From the NCBI GenBank assembly GCA_964036045.1, contig OZ038383.1, forward strand, positions 10,060,430-10,124,429: a stretch of DNA of 64,000 bases, read 5' to 3'. This document shows positions 34,236-46,730 of the stretch, in pieces (the stretch's first letter is position 1; the number at the start of each line of letters is the position of its first letter). The DNA comes from Eutreptiella sp. 'Long Island Sound 2002' (taxonomy: Eukaryota > Euglenozoa > Euglenophyceae > Eutreptiales > Eutreptiaceae). The translations under genes were made by a program, and so were the position numbers. The notes beneath the pieces were generated by a model that was not told the DNA's origin, made no database searches, and saw nothing but the letters and a program-made list of their open reading frames with translations.

Positions 34236-34420
34236 CTGCGGCATAAACAATGGACGGCGGTGGCTACCACATCACACTTCCCACGGTGAACATATCAAGA
34301 ATGCATGGGTTCAACTTCGAAGCACTAAGTGGAAAGACGTCTAGTATTCTGTTCTTTTCGGTTGCACGCCCTTGCATCGAACATTACTCATGCTTGGCAC
34401 CTCACACGAGTGCAACATAC

Positions 34421-34567
34421 CCAAGTCCAACTGCTGTAGCTCTTGCACATATTTACCTCCTTGTTTGCCACCCCATATGTACATCTTGTTGCCTACCCGG
34501 GCGCAAGAGTGACCAGCTCGACCTCGAGGTAGACCCTTGCATTCAAGTTGCTTCCATTGTCTCGTCA
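34421..34567 (-). CDS. Kelch-repeat protein, exon encoding blade 2
   Basis: Acceptor TTCTAG, 2 + 48 codons + 1 base, donor GTATGT. It encodes TRQWKQLECKGLPRGRAGHS, then NKMYIWGGKQGGKYVQELQQ and LDL, with every kelch landmark: Trp, GxPxGRxGHS, MYIWGG and LQQLDL. The gene as a whole encodes a kelch propeller. Such proteins are scaffolds or adaptors that bind a partner on the propeller face, often in ubiquitin ligase, actin or kinase complexes. Nothing here tells which, and no BTB or F-box was found. Confidence 0.9.
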
Positions 34568-34705
34568 CTAGAAAAGGTTGGTAGCATGGTGCGTTCAACA
34601 ACCCGATCCAATCATACTCCTTCAATGTGGACCTTTGCAACACGAAATTCCTACCTTGTACTACGACATTCCTCTTTACCTCCAAGCCCTCCAAGTCACA
34701 CATAC

Positions 34706-34825
34706 CAAAGTCGTAAACCCATGTTTCTTCGGGGCATTGTTGTTTGTCCCAACCTGCACACACAATTGTCATCGGGCCAAGGGGAGCAAGCGTGCAAACA
34801 CCAACACTGGTCACATGTACATGAG
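34706..34825 (-). CDS. Kelch-repeat protein, exon encoding blade 1
   Basis: Acceptor CTGCAG, 2 + 39 codons + 1 base, donor GTATGT. It ends GPMTIVCAGWDKQQCPEETW then VYDF, with the final codon completed to Val by exon 34421-34567 (DFVTRQW). The CAG replaces the usual diglycine. An internal AG at 34760 could start a shorter exon in the same frame. Confidence 0.75.
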
Positions 34826-36977
34826 CTGCAGAGTATAAGTGTACATCACTACATCTTCGCCTACTTCCCTCTGCACCCGTCGCTTTCGTTTGGTATTACC
34901 CTTGGCGCAGGTAACTTATGTGGGACGTATTTTTTCAACGTGTAACGCAAAGACGCATAAGTTCAAAGCACCCTACACCCCTCGTTCCCAAATCACTCTA
35001 TTTAACTTGTCCATAGTTTTGGAACAGGGGTAACCCGTCTTTTTGTCGAAAAATACGTTTTTTGCGGATGTAACATAAGATCCCATGAGGTTGACATAAG
35101 AATGATACTTAGGCCATATCATTTTGAGATAAAACTCTAACTTGTGGACGGGAAATTGTGGCCAGAACCAGAGGTCATATAGAGGTGCGTTTGTTTTCAT
35201 TAAGCCTGGTTGGCATTCCAACTGTAATGGCTGCTTAGCCATGGTGCTTGAGATATAGGGCGAGGAAAAGACTCGGGCCGGCTCGTGCTTTGCACTTCGT
35301 TGCGGCCCTCACCTTTTCCTCTTTGGCTTTGTTGTATGCGCACACATCCAGTGTTCTGCCTCAAGAAGTACTCCGTACTACGAAGAAAAATCAAGCTACT
35401 AACCCGTTTGTAACATAAAGGGAGAGGAGGATTGCATGTCCATATCCCCTTTATTAGCAAAGCTATCCCTAGAAATCAGTCTACGAACCAACAAAAGCAC
35501 GGGGAGCAACAAGGCCTATCAAGGGCAAATGGGAAAACTGAAGGCACATGCTTTTCGCCTCACGTTGCTCAGTATTCGTAGGCATATGCTCACAATGCAT
35601 GGTCAAGGACACGGAGAAAAGGTGTGTTAACACGGGCAGCCAACACGGAAGTAAAAAATACCCCACCCCCTACTGTGTTGTGTTAACACAGCCCCGACGC
35701 GGACGTGAAAAATACCCCCCCCCTTGCCTACACCTGCCAACACCACAAGACGGGAATGTTGTGTTGTGTTGTGTTGTGTTGTGTTGTGTTGTGATGTGTT
35801 GTGTTGTCTTGTGTTGTATTGTGCTGTGTCGTGTTGTGTCGTGTTGTGTTGTGTTGTGTTGTGTTGTGGTGTGGTGTGTTATGGTGTGTTATGGTGTATT
35901 GTGTTGTTTTGTGTTGTGTTGTGGATCAAAGCAATGGAGGCATGCAATGGTAGTGCAACAAATCGTGCACCATTTCCACACTTGTGCCACAATGTATCCA
36001 ATGACGGTGGGTTCACTGTTTGTGTAGCATTAGAGTCTGTCTACACATTGTCCACCGAGTACTCCATCACCAGCAACACAAACAACACAACACAACACAA
36101 CACAACACAACACAAAAGGAAAACAACACCACACCACACAACATAATGCAAAAGGAAAGCAACACAAACAACCAAACACAACACAACACAAAACAACATA
36201 CAACACAACACAACACAACACAACGCAACACAACAACGCAACACAAATTCTATAGGCATTGTTAACACAAGCCCAACACGGGAGGTGAAAAATACCCCCC
36301 CACCCCGTACCGTGTTGTGTTAACAAATACCCCCCCCTTCCTGTTCTCCCACGTATTCAAGGACACGTATTCGTTGACAGGAATGAAGGGGTTTGTGCGA
36401 GAAGACTACTGAACATCACCTTAGCCTAGATTCCTGATGAGGATAAGGCAAGGCAGACTATCAAGGATGAACACACCACCCCACATGATCAGTCGATCTT
36501 CGTGAACCAGAGATGCATGGTTGCGTCGACGATGCAACTCCAGTGGTGCCTATGCACAAATGGGCGTGAAAGGCGAGTAACAGATCGGAAGCTGCTGCAT
36601 GAGTCGAACAGTCAGTAACATACCTCGTGCACTGTTTTCTTGCACCTCAAGCGTTCCATACCTTCTACCCTACGGTATGGACAAGTCGTTGAAAACCAAA
36701 CTACCGGTAGGCCTACCTCTTTGCCGGGGCGCTGAAAGACGGAAACTCCCGGGAAAGGCGATCGTCCGGAAAATCCGCCGGAGGGTGGTTTTGCTCAAAG
36801 AGCCTCAATGCAGCGAACCTTGGCTCTTTTTGGAAGGTTGTCGTGCAGGCAATTTGACTAACTCATTCATAAATCTGAATGGAACCGTGTGCTTTGTAAA
36901 AAATGTTCTGCAGATCTAATTGGAAGCTCGTTCCTAACTACCTCTATGGAACGGGGAAGTTCAACAACAAAGGTTAC
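34826..36977 (-). other. Kelch-gene intron 1 (if exon 1 is right), with pentanucleotide arrays
   Basis: 2.15 kb. It holds GTTAACAC-containing repeats and opposite-orientation TGTTG/CAACA arrays at 35626-36345. A minus-strand ORF at 34973-35242 is open for 89 codons but carries no motif. Confidence 0.4.
35626..36345. repeat. TGTTG and CAACA pentanucleotide arrays in inverted orientation, flanked by GTTAACAC repeats
   Basis: A (TGTTG)n array with interruptions (35757-35925) faces a (CAACA)n array (36076-36246) across ~150 bp, so the two can pair. The flanks contain a repeated ~40-bp phrase: GTTAACAC, then AACACGG, then GTGAAAAATACCCCCCC, at about 35627, 35680 and 36260, and a partial copy at 36318. 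Confidence 0.85.
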
Positions 36978-37191
36978 TTTTTGCCAGGTGCATCAACCTT
37001 CCCGCTCTTGTTGAGGGCTTGTGGTTTCGCTTCATGATACGCGCCTTCAACGCCTGTGGTTGTGCGGTGAACACGCATTTTTGCATGTTTGCATGATCCC
37101 CGATCGTAATTGTCGGATCATCTTGTCCGAAGTTCGTTGACATTTGTGTTTGGTTGGGATCGCGTGGCAAGACAGTGGACAATTTGGTCAT
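36978..37191 (-). CDS. Candidate first exon of the kelch-repeat gene
   Basis: An ATG at 37191 opens a polar, basic frame (MTKLSTVLPRDPNQTQMSTN ... KARIMKRNHK) of 71 codons plus one base up to a GTAACC donor, phase 1, matching the 2-base start of the blade-1 exon. The composition suits a disordered N-terminus. The join rests on phase and position only; another first exon, or extra exons in the 2.15-kb gap, is possible. Confidence 0.4.
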
Positions 37192-39743
37192 TTGGGAATA
37201 GTTAGCGCTTCTTATCTCCGGAGAGGGAGGAAATAGATGATTTCAACCATCACAGTTGCTCGCGGGTTCGGTGATGTGATACTGAATGAATTATCGGCAA
37301 GGTACTTGTAAACATGGGATTTCCATGTCACATAGCCTACAGCCGTTACCCGTCAAGTTGGCAGTGGGTGCACCGTCGAGTGAATGAGCAAGCGGCTTGT
37401 GGCCAACGCTCATGTTTAGTCACATTCGGGTTGTCCAGACACCACCCTTATGTTGCACGACCCCTCCATGCAACACAACTCGGTGACTTCTCCGACGGCA
37501 TCATGTTGAGCCGTGTGTCTCCTTTCTTCCGCTTAAGACATGTACAAAAAGAAGATTTCGGCACACCGTGGTAATGAATTTGTGGACATTGAAGTAACGC
37601 CGTACCATATAGGTTTGCCCCATGTGACCTAAAGATGTTAGTAGCCGAGGGCATGTGCGGCCATGGGGAGATTGGTCACGAGCCTTCAAGCCCTTTCGTG
37701 TGAAGTAGTCCCCCGAAATGTCCCCCGAACATTCTCGGATTGGCCGGGAGTCGGTGACAACCTCCGCTATTTGGCTCTCCCCCGACATCGGTGCCATTTT
37801 TACCGTCTCACGAAAGGTGTAGATTGGAAACGGGAATCACGTCACATTATGAGCAATAACACAAACTACAACATGCTACCAACATGCTCGGCGGTGCAAA
37901 CTATGGCCATCCTTGCAGTTTTTTGACGTGTGTGCGCTGCCTTTGTAACACACCATGATTGCATCTCTTAGCACCAAAGAGCCTGACATCCTTAGAAGAA
38001 AGCGAGGTGAGGGAAACATGGTACGTACCTACTTCAACGAATCCGTCGTCGCTTTTCGTTGTTGTCAATATCCACCTGCAAGGTTTTTGAACAAGGTACT
38101 ATTGGAATGGTAAGGATGAAAGACGATTGAAGTCATATCCGTCCCGTGGACTGTGATGCGAAAGCCTGGCCTCTTTACCTACAAACATGCTATTTCCGTG
38201 AAAACGTGCCACACGCACTTGTTTTCACCGAAACTCATGCCGCACCCTAGACCCACCTCGAATGACCCACGACCACTCAAGCCTCGCACGTTGCCAACAT
38301 TGTCACATCCTACGTGATTCTTTCATATTTTTTGATCGTAACATTGCGTGCATTGCAACCGGTCAGCCGATGCTTTTTCGTCACAATTTTGTCGCCTATG
38401 ATATTGTCTGGGTGAATGTCCTATCCGCCGTTGTCAAGCTAAAGTCCCCAGAAAATGAAGCGTTAACCGGATTGTTTTGGTGCAAAGCGATCCGGTTTTG
38501 CATGGTGAAGATCCATTAGTTGTGCAACCAAAACACATAACGAGGCTTGTTGACTTGACTTGTTAAACAGGCTTTAAAAAGGCTTGTTAAACACCACGAC
38601 ATACAATTAAATGCATGTTGTTGAGGTGCATGGATGTATATACCTTGGTGTGCACCAAGAAGAGTAAGCTTTTGCAAATTTAGTTGAAGGAGAAGGAACA
38701 ATTGGTTGCATCCATCAATTGGGACGCGATAGATGTGACCCGTCCCCTCGTGGCGAGAGGTTCCTTCCCGTTCTTGGGCGTTCCTCCGATGGCCGAAAAA
38801 AGTAGCTTGCAACGTTTGTGTGCTCGCAATTGCAGCCATGTGTCTGTGCTTGTGCATTGGTACTCTTTGGGTCAGAATGCAAACCCTACTTTTGCACGAA
38901 CGGGAGTATGCAACGAGCAAAGGATATCTTTTTTGTACATTGTTGTATTGCCTCACCAAATTTCGAATCCTTTTGAACCCCGCGTGTTTGTATTAATATG
39001 CGAGATATTAACGAGGTGCCGTGGGTTATGGGGCCCACTCCAACCTCAAACTGCATCTCCCTTCACGGGGTGGCCCCATTCCACATCAAAGGGCAAACTC
39101 CCAAGGAGTGATCTAAGCGCGGGAAAAGAAAAAGGGTGTGCAACGAGCGCGAGCAAGGACCTTAATGTAACGTCGGGCAATTCCACGGGTCATTGCGGTT
39201 TGAAGGGAGGGAGCCATGGCCAAATTGAGCTCCAAAACGATCAAGGCACCGTGTGATGCATTTGTGCTCCTGTGTGCTAAGAGTTCCCGGCGGGTCGTGC
39301 AGACCTTTGCCTTTGTGCCCTTGCCGCGTGTTCCACTAAGACATTTTACATCACAAGTAGCCAAATCGCGGTCGGTCGGATGCTTTTTGGAGGAGGTTTT
39401 CATGGTGTATTTAAGCCATAAGCTCTTCTGTTAAAGTCAAGTCAGGTATCAAAGAGTCTCGTGTGCCCTCTAGATTGTTGCCTTCACCACCGAAGTCCAC
39501 CTATTTGCATTCGTTGTAGGACGACCAATCATCGACTTCGTTCAAACCACGAAGGTGGTCTCCTTTCTCCCTTCGATGGTTTTCGATTGCTTGTTTCTCG
39601 TTCTTTTTTTTGTTGGCATCTCCTTCTGCCGGCAATATTCAAGACGAGGGGTGGGCCACGGCCTCGATACGTGTGGTGATCCCTAATACGGTGAGTTTTG
39701 ATAATGGGGGCCACAAAGTGGTTAGGTGTGCGGCCAAAAACTA
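37192..39743. other. Interval upstream of the kelch gene, no gene supported
   Basis: The kelch promoter should lie at its left end. Several frames of 60-190 codons are open (for example 38684-39256 plus), but they lack motifs and splice logic. Long G runs, common elsewhere, are rare from about 31 to 41 kb. Confidence 0.5.
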
Positions 39744-40161
39744 GGATTGTAAAATTACGTTCATTTATGGATTATAAATTACGGGCCGTAACTTACGCCC
39801 TGACTTACGCCGTATCTAACGAAAATTACGTAATTTATGGCCGCGGCCAAGCTTTCGGGCGAACATTATGTAATTTTGTGGACAATCGTATTTTTTTCGT
39901 TGTGGTGGAGGCGGAAAGGGGGGGTTGTCGGCAATTTGTGTGGAGCCCCCATGGGCAAGCCACAACCTTCCACCTTCCCAATGTTGCGAGAGAAGAGACA
40001 AATCGCAATCACAATTTGTATGCCTAGTCCCCATGGAGAAGATGGCGGAAAATGTCGGTCGAGGCGTAACTTGCGGTCCGTAATTTATGATCGCCGTAAC
40101 CTACGTAAGTTACGGCCGTAACTTACGTCGTAACTTACGTTCGCAACTGACGTTACAATCC
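39744..40161. mobile_element. MITE-like non-autonomous DNA element with TA duplication
   Basis: 418 bp starting GGATTGTAA and ending TTACAATCC, a perfect 9-bp terminal inverted repeat, with TA immediately outside both ends. Inside each end lie inverted clusters of CGTAACTTACG and CCGTAACTTACG-type palindromes. There is no ORF. The TA target and size fit a Tc1/mariner-type MITE. Confidence 0.75.
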
Positions 40162-42200
40162 TACCAACAACGGCTCTCGTTTGCGCTTGCCAACCACGAC
40201 CTCATTGCCATCCGTTCAATTATGTGCGAGGCCGTTCAAGAGCACTCGCAACAACATTGCAAGCGCACTTGCACAAGGGCATCTTTGTGTGAAACGACGA
40301 CCCCTTCACTTCATTACAACCAAGCGCATTAGAGGCCGCATGAGCACCGTAAAGGGTGGCACATGAAAGGCGTAGAGGGTTCTCAATTGGGAAGGCAATG
40401 TGTCAGTTCTATTTTGCGGAGTGCACGTCTACACTCGTTTTGTTGGTTTGCATCGCCGGGTCCGCACCAACTGCGTAATTTTTGTGTTGATGGGACGTTT
40501 GCTTCGATTCATGGTTTCCTTCCCTCCACGAGTAGCCATTCCCCTCTCTCGTTCTTAGATTGCTTTGTGTCCTCCAAAGTTGTGGAAGAAACCATCGAAG
40601 AAAGGCAAAGGAACAAGGAAAAACCGACTCAAGCCGCCAAGACCACCCACAGGATCCCAGTAAAGGCCGCTTGCCAACGAATGGGCTTTCGTGTTTTTGA
40701 AACTTTTTCATCGTGCACCCATGCCTTGGGGCTGGACACTATGGCGGGTGAAAGTTAGGATTTTTTCACGGTGTCAATTGTGTGTTGTCCCGTTGCCATC
40801 CTTCCACGGGGTGTGGTCGATTCTTCGTGGGAGGGGACGATTTCATTGCTAAGGTGTGCGCTCGCATGTGTATTTTTATGTGCGCGTGTGTGCATGTGTG
40901 CGGGCGCATGCATCTCTACTTAGGGACATTGTGAATCGGGGTCTTCTTGTCGCTATTGGAACCCGCTTGGGACGGGTAGAGCCCTAAACCTAAACCGTAA
41001 TCAAGACTGAGTGGCCGGTGGGGGAGGGAAGGTTGCACACTGTACACCACGCACGTTGTACATTGCGAAAGGTACACTTTTGCACGGTGCCGCTTTGCTA
41101 ACTTTGCACAATTTGCACCCTGCACACCGCACACAATGTACCCAGCACCATTGCACGGTGCACTTTGAGCACCGTACACTCTGCACACTGCACACCAGGC
41201 ACACATTGCAGCCCAGCGGCCACCAGGGGGTTTCTAGGTTGGCGTCCCCATCAGTATTTCCCACCTGCAGAGACGGGGCATAGGAATGGGGTTTGTGTAG
41301 AACCTATTCTGTGGCGTAGTAGCAAAAGGCTGCAGGGGCTCAGGAGGCGAGGGCCAGGGTTTGCACTTGGCTTATTGGTCACATGCCCTGGGGGCTGAGG
41401 GGTGGGAGAGGACCCCTCAGCACGGCTTGTGGCCTCCCAAGCACGGGATTTCAGGGGGCTGCAGGGGGGGGGGGGGCCTGGATCTTTGACTGAGGGTATA
41501 TCTGTGTCTGTGTTTGTGACTGGGTCTGTGTGTGTGGTTGTATGGTTCATTTCAAAACCGGCAGCAGTCCTCATGTTTCGTGTTCTGCTTTCTCCATTCT
41601 TTGGACACCGAGTGCCATTTCAGACAGGCAGGGGCTGCGCACCCAAACGTGGTGTGGTGGCACTCATCATACTGTTTATGTCATGGGGCCCTGCATGTGT
41701 CTCCTTCACCGTTGCCTCTTTCGTGACATGTCCGCGAAATGTTAAGGGTCTGGTTTCAGGAAAAGGTGAAATGCCGTCACAGGGATGCGTGGACGTCGTG
41801 TGCTTGTGCTGGGGGGGGGTATTTTGGCAGCTGCGCTCTGTGGGGCTGAGCACCAGTCCACCATTCGTTCCTGTGTTTCTGCAAACGTTGGTAGTTTTTT
41901 TTTCGAGAACATGGTGCATGTTGCGTGGTATGGATGGCTTGTTTCCTGGTGTTGACCAAATTGCAATTGACACATGTAGTGTCGATTGTGTCATATGTTG
42001 TGTCTTGGTGCTAGCCTTAACCTTTACCTGAGGAACTCACAAACAAATGATTGACCTAGGGAGCATCACAGTGCTGCAAACCACCTTTTTGAGCCACAGT
42101 TCGTTGATTTTCGCAATTCCGGCATGCTGGCCCACTAGATGCACATGTATCAAGGAACAATGTCACAGTGATGTGTGTGTTTGAAGATGACTAACCTGAG
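40162..42200. other. Anonymous interval; GTGCA-rich patch
   Basis: From 41025 to 41215 the sequence is a degenerate series of TTGCAC, GTGCA, CACTG and GTACA phrases. The 209-codon plus-strand frame at 41402-42031 is Val/Cys-rich with no motif, and was not called. No gene is supported. Confidence 0.5.
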
Positions 42201-42614
42201 GTACCGATCGCAATCAGGATCCAACATGCAATAGTGACTTTGCATTGAGGCAGCGACCAGCCACTCGCCTGGTCAACTTTCCAACGCCCCACTTGTCAGC
42301 AGAATAAAATGTTTGCATTGTCAAGCAGTCAGCGATCCACCAGATGGGTTCCACAGGATATATGGAAAATGGTGCCCATGAAAACTCTGAGATTGCACCA
42401 TATCTCAGTGACAGTCGGTTCATGCCCATGCAGTGCAAAAAGGCATTTCCACTTCCTTATTGCATGCAAAATATCATTCCTTAGTGGGGTTGGGGGTGCA
42501 TGATTTTGAAATCTGCATGAAACGGGCTTTTGAATGCAGGCATTTAATGCAGCAAGGGGCTCCATGGTCCATGCCTCAAAATCAAAAATCCATTTGGGGG
42601 TCGTTTTGTCAAGC

Positions 42615-42745
42615 AAAATGATGATTTTACAAGGGGTTAGACATCCAATATCATGCCTTGGGGTATGCTACGCGAATGACCCCCAAAAGGGGGGGTGTAC
42701 GGTGTCCGCACCTGCGCTTGATCTAACAACCTCTCTTCCGGGTGA
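42615..42745. repeat. Dispersed repeat with CCCAAAAGG core, copy 2
   Basis: Related to 21640-21780 and 43965-44125. TTTTACAAGG, GGGGTATGCTACGCGAATG and GATCTAACAACCTC appear in the same order. Confidence 0.7.
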
Positions 42746-43964
42746 TTTAGGATGGGACATGCCATACAATGCTTCGAGACATGCTCTGGTGTGGAGCATT
42801 CCGTGCTTTGCATGCATGCGATATGTCATGTTGATGCTACATAGCTCCGCATGGGTTTATGCGCACTTTTGGGTGGGTGCCCCCCCCCCCCCCCCGTGCC
42901 TTGGCCAGCAGCAAGGACCGTTGCCCTCCTCTACATGGACCCGACACAAAGCAGTGAAACAGCAAAAGTCCGGGGGCTCCGTTGGCACAACAAGGGAAAG
43001 GCAAGGGAAGTAGGAGGGAAAGATAGGCAAGGATGAAGAGGAAGGACGCAGGTTGGTGAGAGGCCAATGGGCACCACCGCCTATGGAGGGAAAAGGTTCA
43101 AGGGAAGGGCAACGAATGGCGATCAGCCAATAGGCGCCGCCAGCTGTAGACGAGAACAACACACCATGGCAATGTGCCAACCCCCCCCCCCCTCCCCCAC
43201 CTTTTGGGGCTAGGACAATTCCGAGTCCCTGGGTTTTCCTACCAAACCATCCAAAACGAAGAGGCATTTGCAATTCTGAATTCCGTAAGAGTCTGTTGAG
43301 CTCTGTTGAGCAAGGCTTGTTGACGCGATGTGAGGTAACAACAAGGATGTGCTTAGCGTTCGGCCTCTGGGACCGGGATTGGTCGGTGGATGGCTGGGTG
43401 GGTGTTTTGGTAATTCTGGGTGGGTGGGTGACCAACCCCACCCCTCCCCCCCTCCCATCCCCTTTCTAGCTGGCAAGCGGTGGGAAGCTCTTTTCGGCCA
43501 TGCCAGAAATGCATGGTTTCATTATCCGGCACTGATTGCTGATGTGTGGTAGAGACCGATTGTGATAGTCTGACTAACTGTCAAACATGATGTTCTGTTT
43601 TGTGTTCCAGACACAGTGTGTGTCTGTGGTTTCAAAGCCTGATTCGAAAATATTTAACGAGAAAAAAGCTTTTGAATTCACCTCTAATGGAAGGGTTGTC
43701 TGACTTGTTCACCACACTCCTTACAAAATTCTCATTAACTTGTGTGGTTGAGTTTAAGCCGGCGGGGATATCCTTCAAATCAAGCTGCAATCGGATGACC
43801 AAGAGCATCATTGTTGCTCCAAGGGGCCCTGGGGGGTATCGGAGGTCGCCAAAAATGGCTGTCATTCTCCCACCCCCCCCCCCCACCTTACCCCCCCCCC
43901 CAAATTCCCTGCTTTTCGGGGGGGGGGGGGTGGACGGCAAAAACTCATTCGGGGATAGTTTTAT
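42746..43964. other. Interval with long C and G runs; one possible exon
   Basis: C runs of 10-14 bases at 42882, 43182 and 43870, G run at 43917-43930. A CCAG acceptor at 43610 opens a plus frame (VSVVSKPDSKIFNEKKAFEF) to an AGG|GTTGTC site at 43698 that could join 44673-44818 in phase 0. Weak. Confidence 0.25.
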
Positions 43965-44125
43965 TGGACAAAATCATGATGCTACAAGCCGTCAAACAAA
44001 TTATTCAAACCTGGGGGTAGGGTACGCGAATGGGCCCAAAAAGAGGCATATGTGGCGTTTTTCTGTAGATTCTGACCTGCATAGTTTTCATCTGACAACC
44101 ACTCTGAGGTGTTTTAAATATCGGC
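43965..44125. repeat. Dispersed repeat with CCCAAAAAGAGG core, copy 3
   Basis: Best preserved copy: GGGGGTAGGGTACGCGAATG then GGCCCAAAAAGAGG, same orientation as copies 1 and 2. Confidence 0.7.
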
Positions 44126-44672
44126 CAACCATGTTTTGCCCACCATGGTGCAAAAAAGCCCAAAACGGCTCTTTCAGGCCTAGTGGGCACCACTAGGAGG
44201 GCACAAGTGGTAGTACATTGCTTGCCATGGCTACAAATGTACATATGCATTGTCGGCAAATGATCGCCCTCCCTGTAGCATGCTACAGGGACGGCAGACA
44301 CAAGGATTCCATATTGGCGCCCGGTGCCCTGCTCATAACCATCAGTCGCTGGCGGTTGACTGCCACTCGCCAGGTCCTGAAATTTCTGGTTCTAGAAAAA
44401 TAACAGGGCAACCTTTCTGCCTTATTGGAACCCCTGTGTACAGGAAGCTATACCTTAGACAACTCTGTGTCTCAGACAAGGGGGCATTGTAGAGAAGGCA
44501 GTGTTGTAGACAAAGCTGTGCTGTAGACAAGGACAGGCCACAGACAAAGAGCGGGCACAACAAAAAACTATGAAAGGCTTCTAGTGTGAACACCTGTAAA
44601 TAACAACGTGCTGCATTCTTCCCTTGTTCATGGGTAATTAGGTGCGGGAATTTTTCCTTTTCTGCTAAGGTA

Positions 44673-44818
44673 TTGAGACTGGACGGTGGCATGGGACAGT
44701 GCACGAAACGGTATGGGACCATTTGGCGCCTGACTCCTCCTGAGACTACTGGGAACTATTTCAGGGGATATTTTCTGCAAACCATTGCACCAACAGAATC
44801 AGAGAAGTATGGGAACGT
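44673..44818 (+). other. Possible exon with a strong GTAAGT donor
   Basis: A frame entering after TGCTAAG reads KRYGTIWRLTPPETTGNYFR and ends EKYGN at a perfect GTAAGT donor. Protein-like, but no family recognised and no confirmed neighbour exon. Confidence 0.25.
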
Positions 44819-46730
44819 AAGTACTGGTAACTTCTGGACAAGGCCCAGAGGTGATACTGCAAAGGGTTGAGGCAAAGAAGCCTGGAAAGCAAGGGGCCTG
44901 TGGATATTATGGCACTGATATGCCTGGGGGTGTAAAGGCACTGCTATGTCATGTTCGGACACAACCACAGAAAAGTCTGTTGCTCATGATGGTGGCACAG
45001 GGGGATCAATTCGCTTGTTGATACAGGTGGACTGGCACGCCCATGGGTATAAAGGTCCTGGAATGTCCGTGAATAGAGATGCTGCTGAGCCTGACTGACT
45101 CAACGGACCACGGGACCAAAATATAACAGTAGAAACCTGGAGATTCCATGGTGGAACAAAGAATTTGCGGATTAGAAGGAAAACAGCAGGACAATGAATG
45201 GAGCAATCTAAGAGAATGTGCAGGTTCTCTAGAGAACATAACATTTCAAGTTGCCTTTCGGCGAACAACTGTTGAACAATTGAAGCGAACAGAAACGTAA
45301 GAAACAGCTAGGACTTGAATAATTCACGTTCAAGGAATTCAAGTATACAGAAATGCACATGTTCCTTGCCCCTCAGCAAACCTGATCCAAGCATACCCGA
45401 GACCAGGATAAACATATCACACCAGTATAATCAGAAGCCCGACAGGGAACCTGTTTTGTCATCACTAATATTCTGAAGCAGTACTGCTTAGGGAGTGGTG
45501 GAGGACAGGAAGATTTTATTGCCTTAATAATGCCCCAAAAATGCAGTGACGGATGGAGACACCGTGCACTATGGGCCCACATGATAGCAGTGTTACATCT
45601 CGCATGCAATCCCAGGGTCTGCCTTTAACGGAACGTTTCAAGGCCAGCCTGGCAGGCAGGAAATACAACATGTTCGGCTTTCAATGAGCGCCTTGGGATC
45701 CAACCGAGGTATTGCAGAACGCAGCAAAATGGAAACAATCAACACACACTGTAGTCTGAGGGCTAGCATGTTTGATGTTTCAAGCCAGGCGAATGCTTCC
45801 CAAGATGCATCAAGAGCGGCAACCTTCAATGCGGAGAGCATCTGCAGGTCGGCCCGTGATATCCAAACGAAATCAAGCCTCGTTGAAAACGAGCATATGT
45901 AAAGCAAGACAGGCACAGCGGGGGAGACAGGATTGTTACTGCTGCAAGCAAGATGAAAGGACGTGCAGAGGAAAGTGGTAATCAGAATGAGCAATTCAAA
46001 CTCGACTGCTCACTGCTGTATCACCTCCTGAATCTCTCCCTATGAGGCAGCAAAGAGCTGTAAGACTGATGGCAATGGGCCACTAGCACCCAAATCAAGC
46101 CACAAAGTGCCACTAAGGTGCCAAGTGGTGTAAGAAGGGCCACCAGCAGCTACATAAAGCCAAAGAATCCCCACACTGAGCTGTATATAGCCCAGGCCTC
46201 CTAAGTCACCAAGATTTTGGTGTATTCCGGTGACCAGTGGTTTGGCAGTTTTTCACACTTGGTGACCTTGGTGACCTACATTTAACAATAGCAGAAAGGA
46301 AACAACTAGGGGCATGCAGAAGTTGTTGCGGTGCAAGGGGTGACAATGGGCTCACAGTGAAGGTTGATGAAACTAGTGATCCCCCCCTCCTTGCCCACCC
46401 CACGATTCGTAGGTATGGTAAATATTAGTTCGGTTTCTCTGCAGTTGATTACCCTACACTCCCGCTCTCCCCACCCCCTGCGCCAATCTGTGCTACACCC
46501 CCCACAACCATAATTGGCTGTAGGACCACGGGTGCACAAGAGAAAGCAAGGAAAAAATTAGATTAGCCTGTAGATTGCCACCATTTTTCTGTACACACCG
46601 CTCCAAACAAGAGCGGCTGCCCCACCGGATCCAAGAGCCTCCTTGGTCAGGACTGGTGGGATATTGCACGATCAACTAGAGCATACCATAGCCCGTTAAC
46701 TAGGCATTGGCCAACACCGTGCTACTCCTT
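44819..46730. other. Interval without a supported gene
   Basis: Both strands are open across 45640-45990, minus Trp-rich and plus Ser/Ala-rich, so neither was called. The patch 44455-44545 repeats the phrase TAGACAA in loose tandem. Confidence 0.5.

Noticed and set aside
41402-42031. 209-codon plus-strand ORF
   Set aside because: Valine/cysteine-heavy composition, no domain, a G run at the start and no splice context; probably chance.
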